Origin: Rubrobacter sp.
Lineage (GTDB): Bacteria > Actinomycetota > Rubrobacteria > Rubrobacterales > Rubrobacteraceae
Direction of reading: 5' to 3'
DNA length: 7,741 nucleotides
NCBI GenBank assembly: GCA_020253895.1
Contig: JADDKG010000328.1
Span: 1-7,741 of the forward strand
The first letter of the stretch is position 1. The number at the start of each line of letters is the position of its first letter. The notes beneath the pieces were generated by a model. The model had not been told where the DNA came from. It did no database searches and worked only from the letters and a program-made list of their open reading frames with translations. Positions 1 to 6,193 of the stretch are shown in pieces. Made by a program: the position numbers and the translations under genes.

Positions 1-166
1 CGACGGCGGTTAACGTGGGACGGATCGCTAACTGGCTCAACGGTGTTCCTACCGCCGTAACTCGGCGCTCCCGATTGGCGGCTCTGGCTCCGGTGAGCTA
101 ATCGTGGCTCTCCGGCGAATAAACCAACAGTATCTATGCCGGCGTTTACTTGATCTTTGCCGGACT
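1..166. other. Leading stretch with no recognised gene
   Basis: I see no reading frame here with a credible start or family match. An 8-bp inverted repeat (ACGGCGGT at 3-10 and ACCGCCGT at 51-58, with a 40-base loop) is present but is not followed by a T tract. It lies downstream of the interrupted minus-strand gene that ends at 167, so it could hold that gene's 3' region, but nothing shows this. Confidence 0.4.
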
Positions 167-499
167 CTACGACAGGCGCCATTCCACCAGCTCCGGCCCG
201 CCGCCTTCGGCGGGGAACATCTGGACCCTGAAGCGTATATCCGGGTGGTGGGTGTCCTTGCCGCCCCGCGTGTTGTAAGCGTCGACGAACCGGCACCGGT
301 ACTCGCCGGGGAAGGTCTCGTCGGTAAGCTCCACCTCGAGCCTCACGGTCACCTCTTTCTCTCCGCCGCCGTCACCGTGCATGGGTATGACGCGACCGCT
401 CGCGTCTTCCCTGAAAAGGGCATCGACCCGGGAGACGCCGCTTGAGTCCCTCAGGTCCAGCTACAGTGTGATAGTGTCCCCAACCGTGTAAGTCCTCAC
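167..499 (-). pseudogene. Small Ig/beta-sandwich-like protein gene interrupted by an amber codon
   Basis: Read on the minus strand from a GTG at 499-497, one frame runs to a TAG at 169-167, giving about 110 codons. An AGGAG-type ribosome binding site sits about 8 bases upstream of the GTG. Codon 13 (463-461) is an in-frame TAG. The frame reads RTYTVGDTITL, then the stop, then LDLRDSSGVSRV, and continues with no change of frame. The residue pattern (alternating hydrophobics, GDGGG, then PGEYRCRF, an aspartate-rich turn and PELVEW at the end) looks like a secreted-type Ig or beta-sandwich domain, but I see no signal peptide and cannot name the family. One base change (CAG to TAG, Gln to stop) would explain the interruption. 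A downstream ATG at 382 has no good ribosome binding site, so reinitiation is doubtful. A sequencing error or true readthrough are the alternatives. The gene is divergent from the metal operon. Confidence 0.6.
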
Positions 500-632
500 C
501 GCTCTTTCTCCTCTCCCGAACGGCTCCCTCTTCGCCGTCGTTGGTCGCTCGCCGGCTTTCTCCGCCCGGAACCCCGAACCGGAACCCGACCGCCTCCGCC
601 CGCCTTCCTGCGGATCGCGCCGCCCCGGCAAG
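500..632. other. GC-rich leader between divergent genes
   Basis: This is the 5' region of the interrupted minus-strand gene. Longer minus-strand frames cross it, but their products are Arg/Gly/Ser-rich and look non-coding. A short near-repeat (CCGGAACCC followed by a variant of itself) lies around 567-591. If the minus-strand promoter at 652-680 is real, this is a leader of roughly 140 bases. Confidence 0.35.
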
Positions 633-689
633 TTGACGCTCCATACGCGCCGGTATAGCATTATTTCGATTGTCGTTCAACTATAGGAG
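633..689 (+). promoter_or_regulatory. Putative promoter, operator region and RBS of the metal operon
   Basis: TTGACG (633-638) is followed after 17 bases by TAGCAT (656-661), a plausible -35/-10 pair. The DNA at 654-685 is clearly AT-richer than its surroundings, where a CadC/SmtB-type repressor would be expected to bind. Candidate symmetry is weak: TTG-5-CAA at 670-680, and TATAG at 654-658 with CTATA at 681-685. I see no clean 12-2-12 operator. AGGAG at 685-689 is the ribosome binding site, 8 bases before the GTG of the sensor gene. Confidence 0.4.
652..680 (-). promoter_or_regulatory. Putative minus-strand promoter
   Basis: On the minus strand, TTGAAC (680-675) lies 17 bases before TATACC (657-652). 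Each hexamer matches the sigma-70-type consensus at four of six positions. It would drive the interrupted small gene and overlaps the start region of the sensor promoter, so a repressor bound here could affect both directions. This is inferred from sequence only. Confidence 0.35.
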
Positions 690-697
690 AGTATTGC

Positions 698-1111
698 GTG
701 CGAGCGATCGACGACAAAGAGAAGGATCTGGAGCGGATCGCGAGCGAGGACGTCTGCGAGGTGGACGTCATCCACGCGGAGGCCGTGCGGCGAGCTCGGG
801 AGGCTTTGCCGGAGGAGGAGGTCACGCGGAGGGCGACGGAGATCTTCGGGCTCCTCTCCGACCCCACGCGGTCACGCATCGTCTACGCCCTCTCGGTGGA
901 GGAGCTGTGCGTCTGTGATGTAGCCGCGGTGGCGGGGCTCTCTATCAGCGCCGCGAGCCACCAGCTCAAGCGCTTGAGGGATCGGGGGGTGGTGAGCTTC
1001 CGTAAGGAGGGCCGGTTGGCCTACTACCGCCTCGAAGACGAGCATCTGCGCCGGCTCCTTGAGGACTGCGTGGGACACGTCCTCGCAGAGCGAGGGGCGA
1101 CTTCCGCCTAG
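698..1111 (+). CDS. cadC: CadC-type ArsR/SmtB family metal-responsive repressor
   Basis: This 137-residue winged-helix protein probably represses the downstream metal operon and releases DNA when soft metals bind. The core matches CadC of staphylococcal plasmids closely: ELCVCD at 69-74, a recognition-helix stretch with AASHQL at 85-90, then FRKEG near 101-105 and EDEH at 113-116. CadC senses Cd/Pb/Zn through N-terminal cysteines plus the two cysteines of ELCVCD; here Cys20 (in DVCEV), Cys71 and Cys73 are present, but the position of the second N-terminal cysteine (Cys11 in CadC) is Val24. The alpha-5 site residues of CadC/SmtB (Asp, His, His, Glu) map to Asp114, His116, His127 and Ala130, so three of four are kept. 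The GTG start at 698 has AGGAG 8 bases upstream. It is the first gene of the cluster, 37 bases before the ATPase gene. Family assignment is firm; the exact metal is inferred. Confidence 0.9.
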   Translation: MRAIDDKEKDLERIASEDVCEVDVIHAEAVRRAREALPEEEVTRRATEIFGLLSDPTRSRIVYALSVEELCVCDVAAVAGLSISAASHQLKRLRDRGVVSFRKEGRLAYYRLEDEHLRRLLEDCVGHVLAERGATSA

Positions 1112-1135
1112 GGCTTTGACCGTACGCAGACCTTA

Positions 1136-1189
1136 AAAGGAGCAAAACGTGGCCAAAGAACGAAAGGAGCAAAACGTGGCCAAAGAACG
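1136..1189 (+). repeat. Perfect 27-bp tandem duplication carrying RBS and GTG start
   Basis: Two identical, directly abutting 27-base units occupy 1136-1162 and 1163-1189. Each contains AAAGGAG and, 6 bases after it, GTGGCCAAAGAACG. Both GTG codons (1149 and 1176) are in the same frame because 27 is a multiple of three, so the ATPase gene has two equivalent initiation sites. Starting at the first adds nine residues (MAKERKEQN). Confidence 0.97.
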
Positions 1190-3128
1190 ACTTCGCGAGC
1201 GCGAGGATGTAGAGACCGAAGAGAGAGACGAGGACGAAGAGGTCGAGGGCTTTGAGGGGCCGTGGTATCTCTTCCCGCCGATGCGCAACGCCCTCATCGC
1301 GGGCGCGCTGCTGCTGATCGGGTGGCTGATCGAGCGCTTCACGGGCTTTCCGGACTACGTACCGATCTCCGTCTTCGTCCTCGTCATCCTGATCGGCGCT
1401 TACTACTGGGCGCGCGAGGGTCTTGAGGAACTCGTAGAGGAGCGCGAGGTCGGCATCGAGGTCCTCATGGCGTTCGCGACCGTGGGCGCGGTGATCCTGG
1501 GCGCGTGGTTCGAGGCCGCCTTCCTGGTCTTCCTCTACGCCGGCGCCGAGGCGACCGAAGAGTACACCTACGCCCGGACCCGCACCGCCATCCGGGCGCT
1601 CCTGGACCTCGCCCCCGAGACGGCGACGCTCCTCAAGGATGGGCGCGAGGAGACGGTCCCGGCGGAGGAGCTTGCGGTCGGCGACCTCTTCCTGGTCAGG
1701 CCCGGCGAGCGCATCCCAACGGACGGTGAGATCCTGGAGGGCGCAAGCAGCCTGGACGAGTCGGCGGTGACGGGCGAGTCGGTGCCGGTGGAGAAGGGCG
1801 AGGGGGAGAAGGTCTTCGCCGGGACCATAAACGCCACAGGCTCCCTGAAGGTGCGCGCCACCACGAGCTTCGAGTCGAACTCGTTGCAGAAGATCATCCA
1901 CCTGGTCGAGGAGGCGCAGGGCGTCAAGTCCGGCGCGCAGCGCTGGATCGACCGCTTCGGTAGCCGCTACAGTCCCGCCGTCCTTTTGGGAGCGCTCTTG
2001 CTCCTGGTCGTCCCGCCGCTCTTCGGCGGCTCCTTCGACACCTGGGCCTACCGCGCGGTGGTGCTGCTCGTCGCCGCCGCTCCGTGCGCCCTGGTCATGT
2101 CCACCCCCGTGGCGGTTGCCGCGGCGATAGGCCGCGCCGGGCGCGAGGGCGTGCTCATAAAGGGCGGCATCCACCTGGAGAACCTGGCGAAGGTCAGGGT
2201 CGTCGCCTTCGACAAGACCGGAACCCTCACCCGCGGCAAGCCCGTGGTGACCGATGTCGTCGCGGGCAACGGTTCGGCCGACGGCATGCTGAGAGTCGCA
2301 GCCGGCGTCGAGCACCTGAGCGAGCACCCGCTGGCCCGGGCGATCGTCGAGCGTGCCCGCTCGGAGGGCATACATCCTGCGGAGGTCAGGGATTTCCGGT
2401 CCCTCACCGGTGCCGGTGCCAGGGCCGAGGTCGACGGCCGGACCGTCTACGTGGGCAGCCCCGCCCTGTTCCGCGATCTCGGGGTTTCCCTCGACGGTAC
2501 GCTAGAAGAGATCGAGCACCTTCAGGAGGAAGGCAAGACGGTGGTCCTGGTCGGGACCGGAGAGCGTGTGGAGGGGCTCCTCGCCATCCGTGACGAGCCG
2601 CGTCCGGAGGCGAAACGCGCCATCGAAGAGTTGCACGAGATGGGCTACAAGGTAGCGATGCTCACCGGGGACAACCTGCGCACCGCCAGAGCCATCGCCC
2701 GGGAGCTGGGCATCGACGAGGTGCGCGCCGACCTGAAGCCCGAGGACAAGGTGGAAGCCGTAAAGGAGCTGGAGCGGGAGCACGGCCCCGTGGCGATGGT
2801 CGGGGATGGCATTAACGACGCGCCGGCCCTTGCCACGGCGACCGTCGGGATGGCGATGGGCACCGCAGGTACCGACGCGGCCATAGAGGCGGCGGACGTG
2901 GCGCTCATGGGCGACGACCCACGCAAGGTTGCCTACGCTCTCAGGCTCGCCAGGCGCAGCCAGCGCATAAGCCTGCAGAACATCGTCTTCTCCATACTGG
3001 TTCTGGCCGTCCTGATCCCCGGCGCGGTACTCGGCTTGCTCGGCATCGCCGCTGCCGTCTTCGCCCACGAGGTCAGCGAGCTTCTCGCCATCGCCAACGG
3101 CCTGCGCGTCGCCCGGAGGGTCGGCTGA
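1149..3128 (+). CDS. Heavy-metal translocating P1B-type ATPase (efflux pump)
   Basis: This 659-residue inner-membrane pump probably exports a soft metal using ATP. Visible motifs in order: TGES at 208-211 (actuator), APC at 311-313 in the transport helix, DKTGT with the phosphorylated Asp355, SEHP with His393, TGDN at 506-509, and GDGIND with Asp553 and Asp557. About eight membrane helices are seen: near 47-63, 70-88, two in 103-133, about 283-303, 306-330, and two at the C terminus. The N terminus lacks a CxxC heavy-metal-binding domain and instead has a Glu/Asp/Arg-rich tail of about 36 residues. The transport motif is APC rather than the CPC of CadA/ZntA or SPC of the CoaT/CtpD group, and the last helix has HEVSE (640-644), close to the HEGST of the CoaT/CtpD group. 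Substrate (Cd, Zn, Co or Pb) is therefore uncertain. The start could be GTG 1149 or GTG 1176 because of the 27-bp duplication; I give the longer form. The next gene begins 14 bases after the stop. Confidence 0.93.
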   Translation: MAKERKEQNVAKERLREREDVETEERDEDEEVEGFEGPWYLFPPMRNALIAGALLLIGWLIERFTGFPDYVPISVFVLVILIGAYYWAREGLEELVEEREVGIEVLMAFATVGAVILGAWFEAAFLVFLYAGAEATEEYTYARTRTAIRALLDLAPETATLLKDGREETVPAEELAVGDLFLVRPGERIPTDGEILEGASSLDESAVTGESVPVEKGEGEKVFAGTINATGSLKVRATTSFESNSLQKIIHLVEEAQGVKSGAQRWIDRFGSRYSPAVLLGALLLLVVPPLFGGSFDTWAYRAVVLLVAAAPCALVMSTPVAVAAAIGRAGREGVLIKGGIHLENLAKVRVVAFDKTGTLTRGKPVVTDVVAGNGSADGMLRVAAGVEHLSEHPLARAIVERARSEGIHPAEVRDFRSLTGAGARAEVDGRTVYVGSPALFRDLGVSLDGTLEEIEHLQEEGKTVVLVGTGERVEGLLAIRDEPRPEAKRAIEELHEMGYKVAMLTGDNLRTARAIARELGIDEVRADLKPEDKVEAVKELEREHGPVAMVGDGINDAPALATATVGMAMGTAGTDAAIEAADVALMGDDPRKVAYALRLARRSQRISLQNIVFSILVLAVLIPGAVLGLLGIAAAVFAHEVSELLAIANGLRVARRVG

Positions 3129-3142
3129 AGGAGGTCGATGGC

Positions 3143-4555
3143 ATGTCCGGCGCACCATCGAAAGCAACCGGCGCGGCAACCGCACCCGGCAGGACGCGCG
3201 AACATCCGCTGTGGCTGCTGCGCGACGCGCGCAGGGCCAGAAAGCAAGGCCCGGCTGCGATCGAGCGGCGGCAGCGCGCCCGGCTTGCCGGGATGGTGGC
3301 CTTCGCGTGTGCCAACTCGCCGTACTACCGCAAGCTCTACCGGGACCTGCCGGAGAAGATCGAGGATCCCACGCTCTTGCCGATTACCTCAAAGAAGGCG
3401 CTGATGGCGCGCTTCGACGACTGGGCGACCGACCGTGAGGTGACCATCGAGAAGGCGCGGGCGTTCGTTGAGAACCCCGACCTCATCGGGGAGCGGTTCC
3501 TGGGCAGGTACACGTTGCTCACCACCTCGGGCACCACCGGGAACCGCAGGATCTTCGTGCTGGACGACCGGAGCATGGCCGTGACCAGCGCCCTCGTCTT
3601 CCGCATGCTGAGCGCCTGGCTCGGGATCGGCGACGTCATCGGCATCCTCGCCGGCGGCGGGCGCATGGCCATGGTGAACGCCATGGGCGGCCACTTCGCC
3701 TCCGCGGTAGCCGCCACCCGCCTACGTGGCAAACGGGTCCAGGTCTTCCCGGTGGATATGCCCCTACCGGAGATGGTGGCTCAACTCAACCGGTTTCGGC
3801 CGGTCATAGTCGCCTCGTACGCGAGCATGGCCGCGCTCTTGGCCGGCGAGCGGGAGGCCGGCCGCCTGCGCATCGACCCGGTGCTGGTGGTGCTCTCGGC
3901 CGAGGGGCTCCCGGCACGCGAGTACGACCGGATCGCCGGGGCGTTCGACGCCAAGGTCCGCGACAGCTACGCCGCCACCGAGTGCCCCTTCATCAGCTAC
4001 CGCTGCGAGCACGGCTGGCTGCACGTCAATAGCGACTGGCTCGTCTTGGAGCCGGTCGACGCCGACCACCGCCCCGTCGCGCCGGGCAAGCACTCGCACA
4101 CGGTCCTGCTCACGAACCTCGCCAACCGGGTGCAGCCCATCATCCGCTACGACCTCGGCGACAGTATCTTGCAGCGGCCCGACCCCTGCTCGTGCGGTAA
4201 CACGCTGCCCGCCATCCGCGTGCAGGGCCGCGCCGCCGACGTGCTCGCCTTTCCTATCGGCGGCGAGCGGGTCACCATTCCGCCTTTGGCGTTCGGCTCG
4301 CTGGTCGATCGCACCCCGGGGGTCGAGCTGTTCCAGATCGTGCAGACCGCACCGGCGAGCCTGCGCGTGCGCCTGCATCCCGCGGCCGGTGCCGACCCGG
4401 AGCGCGTGTGGCGGATGGTGCACGACGAGATCACGCACCTCCTCGCCGGAAACGGGCTCGACCACGTCACGGTCGAGCGCGCCGGGGAGCCGCCGGAGCA
4501 ATCCGCGGGTGGCAAGTACCGTACGATAATCCCGCTAAACTCGGGGGGATCATGA
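3143..4555 (+). CDS. PaaK/CapK-like adenylate-forming (ANL) enzyme
   Basis: This 470-residue protein belongs to the phenylacetate-CoA ligase/CapK branch of the adenylate-forming enzymes. The phosphate-binding loop TTSGTTG is at 127-133, YAATE at 276-280, RYDLGD at 335-340, CSCG at 349-352 followed by a GRAAD segment typical of PaaK relatives, and a C-terminal GGKYR with Lys458 in the place of the lysine used for adenylation. All main catalytic motifs look intact. The substrate cannot be read from sequence; family members activate aryl or acyl acids, and CapK-type members occur in polysaccharide loci. ATG 3143 is chosen because AAGGAGG (3128-3134) lies 8 bases upstream; an ATG at 3138 is in another frame. 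Its stop overlaps the ATG of lspA in an ATGA, suggesting coupling. No other phenylacetate-pathway gene is nearby, so a role in aromatic degradation is unlikely from context. Confidence 0.85.
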   Translation: MSGAPSKATGAATAPGRTREHPLWLLRDARRARKQGPAAIERRQRARLAGMVAFACANSPYYRKLYRDLPEKIEDPTLLPITSKKALMARFDDWATDREVTIEKARAFVENPDLIGERFLGRYTLLTTSGTTGNRRIFVLDDRSMAVTSALVFRMLSAWLGIGDVIGILAGGGRMAMVNAMGGHFASAVAATRLRGKRVQVFPVDMPLPEMVAQLNRFRPVIVASYASMAALLAGEREAGRLRIDPVLVVLSAEGLPAREYDRIAGAFDAKVRDSYAATECPFISYRCEHGWLHVNSDWLVLEPVDADHRPVAPGKHSHTVLLTNLANRVQPIIRYDLGDSILQRPDPCSCGNTLPAIRVQGRAADVLAFPIGGERVTIPPLAFGSLVDRTPGVELFQIVQTAPASLRVRLHPAAGADPERVWRMVHDEITHLLAGNGLDHVTVERAGEPPEQSAGGKYRTIIPLNSGGS

Positions 4556-5079
4556 CCCGACGGTTCGGCAGGAAGATTGGCGTAACCTCGACAGCCGCCG
4601 CCCTGACCGTCCTCGGCGCGTACCTCGCGCGCCGGTGGGCCGAACGCGGCTTGGACTACGGCGAGACGGTCCCCCTGGCCGGCGACCTCTTCCGCCTGAC
4701 CCTCGGCGAGAACCCGGGCGTGGCCTTCGGCCTGCTCGGTGGCTCCCCGCTCGTGCCCTGGCTCTCCGCGCTCGCGCTCGTCGTCTTCGCGCTTTACCTG
4801 GCTCGATCCCTGCGGGACAGCCGCGCGGGCGGTGTCTCGCTCGGCCTGATCCTCGGCGGCGGCCTCGCCAACCTGCTCGACCGCCTCGGCGACGGGCGCG
4901 TCACCGACTACCTGGACGTCGGCCTGGGGAGCTGGCGCTGGCCTACCTTCAACCTGCCCGACGCGGCGATAACGGTTGGTGTTTTCCTGGTCGTGTGGCT
5001 GCTCTGGCGTGACGCGCCCCACTCTACGACGGGAAAGGAGAAGAATTCGCGTGGGCTCTTTGAGCGACTTCTTCGATAA
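4552..5079 (+). CDS. lspA: Signal peptidase II (prolipoprotein signal peptidase) homologue
   Basis: This 175-residue membrane protein has the length and about four helices (near 11-27, 67-85, 93-110, 138-153) of LspA, the aspartyl protease that cuts lipoprotein signal peptides. Conserved features: NPGVAFG from Asn54, NLLDR with Asn107 and Asp110, VTDYLD with Asp119, and FNLPD with Asn134 and Asp137. Asp119 and Asp137 correspond to the catalytic pair. The usual D-Q-x-T/S-K motif at the end of the first helix is not seen; the sequence there is Arg-rich. ATG 4552 overlaps the previous stop (ATGA) and has a GGGGGG-type site just upstream. The next gene starts 29 bases before this stop. An LspA in a metal operon recalls PbrC of the lead-resistance pbr operon, so a role in maturing a metal-related lipoprotein is possible. 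No lipobox protein is encoded in this window. Confidence 0.88.
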   Translation: MTRRFGRKIGVTSTAAALTVLGAYLARRWAERGLDYGETVPLAGDLFRLTLGENPGVAFGLLGGSPLVPWLSALALVVFALYLARSLRDSRAGGVSLGLILGGGLANLLDRLGDGRVTDYLDVGLGSWRWPTFNLPDAAITVGVFLVVWLLWRDAPHSTTGKEKNSRGLFERLLR

Positions 5080-6145
5080 ACATGATCCGGACGGCAGGTG
5101 GCGCGCGGGCGCCCTTACGGGACTGGCCAGCGGCACGTTCTCGACGGTCCTTATCTCCCTGGGAGGACCCAGGATCGGGCGCGACGTGCCGCTCGACTGG
5201 ATGGAGATAGCGAGCATCAACCTGCGCGACCGGGCGATCGTCTCCGAGCCCGGCTGGCCCCAGGTCCTCCCGGGCATCCTCACCCACCAGAGCGTGGACC
5301 TTGCGTGGGCGGCGGCGTACTTCGGACTCGGCATCGGGCACCTCGGCCAGGAGAAGCAGAGGAAAGCCCTGCTCGCCGGGGCCATCCCGTGGGCGGTGGC
5401 GTCCTCCGCGTTCGAGTTCTTCGCCGCCATCCCGATCCTCCAGCGGCTGCTCAAAATGCAGGTCCCCTACTGGACGGGCTTGACCGTTCACCTGGCGTCG
5501 AGCGTCGCTTACCCGCTCTTTCTGCGGATACGGCGGCGCATCGCAGGGGAAGAGACGACCCCGGACGAGGATCGGCTGGCGCGCCTGACCCTCCTGGCGA
5601 TGGGAGGCTCGATCGCGGCCCTCGCATTGCTCGAGGTCCTCGCCCGCAAGGGGCATGAGCCCCGCTGGCCCTTCGACCGGGAGCAGGAGATCGAGGTCGG
5701 CAGGAGCTTCCTGCGGCAGATGACGGCCCACCACGAGCTGGGGGTCCGCCTCTCCCGCCTGCTGCGGGACAAAGCCCCACAAAAGGAGGCGCGGGTGCTG
5801 GGGACCCTGATGTACGCCGAGCACGCGGGGGAACTCGACGCGATGCGCCGCTGGTGGCGCAACTGGTACGGCGGCGAGATGCCCGAGCCGACCGAAGAGG
5901 AGCACGAGCGCATGCCCGGCATGCCGCCGACCGGGCGGGTGGACGAGCTGGAGACGATGAGCGGGGCCGCCTTCGAGCGGAGCTTCTACCCCGTCATGAT
6001 CTCCCACCACGAAGGCGCGATAACCATGTCCGACGACCTGATAAGGCGGGCCAGGGACCCCCGCCTGATCCTGTTCGCCGACCAGATCCGCTACGCGCAA
6101 CGCAACCAAGTGCAGTACATGCGCGAGTTGGAGGGGCGTGCCTGA
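5051..6145 (+). CDS. Polytopic membrane protein with C-terminal DUF305 domain
   Basis: This 364-residue protein has two parts. Residues 1-200 contain about five hydrophobic helices (near 19-38, 76-98, 107-130, 140-158, 178-197) and match no family I recognise. Residues 208-364 form a DUF305 domain with both half-repeats: HHE at 227-229 and AEHAGEL in the first, a Met-rich HERMPGM segment (285-291), then FYPVMISHHEGAITM with HHE at 319-321 and a Q..Q..YM ending. DUF305 is a ferritin-like four-helix family that includes copper-binding CopM of Synechocystis, so the His/Met residues plausibly bind metal. The start chosen is GTG 5051, with AAGGAG at 5035-5040 ten bases upstream; this overlaps lspA by 29 bases. 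A longer in-frame start at 4976 is less likely because it lies inside lspA and lacks a ribosome binding site. The role, perhaps metal binding at the membrane, is inferred. Confidence 0.85.
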   Translation: MGSLSDFFDKHDPDGRWRAGALTGLASGTFSTVLISLGGPRIGRDVPLDWMEIASINLRDRAIVSEPGWPQVLPGILTHQSVDLAWAAAYFGLGIGHLGQEKQRKALLAGAIPWAVASSAFEFFAAIPILQRLLKMQVPYWTGLTVHLASSVAYPLFLRIRRRIAGEETTPDEDRLARLTLLAMGGSIAALALLEVLARKGHEPRWPFDREQEIEVGRSFLRQMTAHHELGVRLSRLLRDKAPQKEARVLGTLMYAEHAGELDAMRRWWRNWYGGEMPEPTEEEHERMPGMPPTGRVDELETMSGAAFERSFYPVMISHHEGAITMSDDLIRRARDPRLILFADQIRYAQRNQVQYMRELEGRA

Positions 6146-6193
6146 CGCCGTTGGCGCCCCGTTCGGAGCGCGGCCGCCCGAGGGAGCAGCCCC

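Noticed and set aside
197..214. Hairpin CCCGCCG-CCTT-CGGCGGG as a terminator
   Set aside because: It lies inside the interrupted gene, upstream of its stop, where it encodes an EGGGPE stretch, and no T tract follows.
372..680. A 102-codon minus-strand frame overlapping the small divergent gene
   Set aside because: It is in a different frame from the beta-sandwich-like sequence, is Arg/Gly-rich, and has no domain pattern; the 499-167 frame fits better.
966..2375. A 469-codon minus-strand open frame opposite the sensor and ATPase genes
   Set aside because: It lies antisense to two clearly conserved proteins. High-GC codon bias commonly leaves long open antisense frames, and the product is low-complexity and Arg/Asp/Gly-rich with no motif.
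4147..5454. A 435-codon minus-strand open frame across the CapK-like, lspA and DUF305 genes
   Set aside because: It is antisense to three recognisable proteins, is composition-biased, and has no family motif or ribosome binding site.
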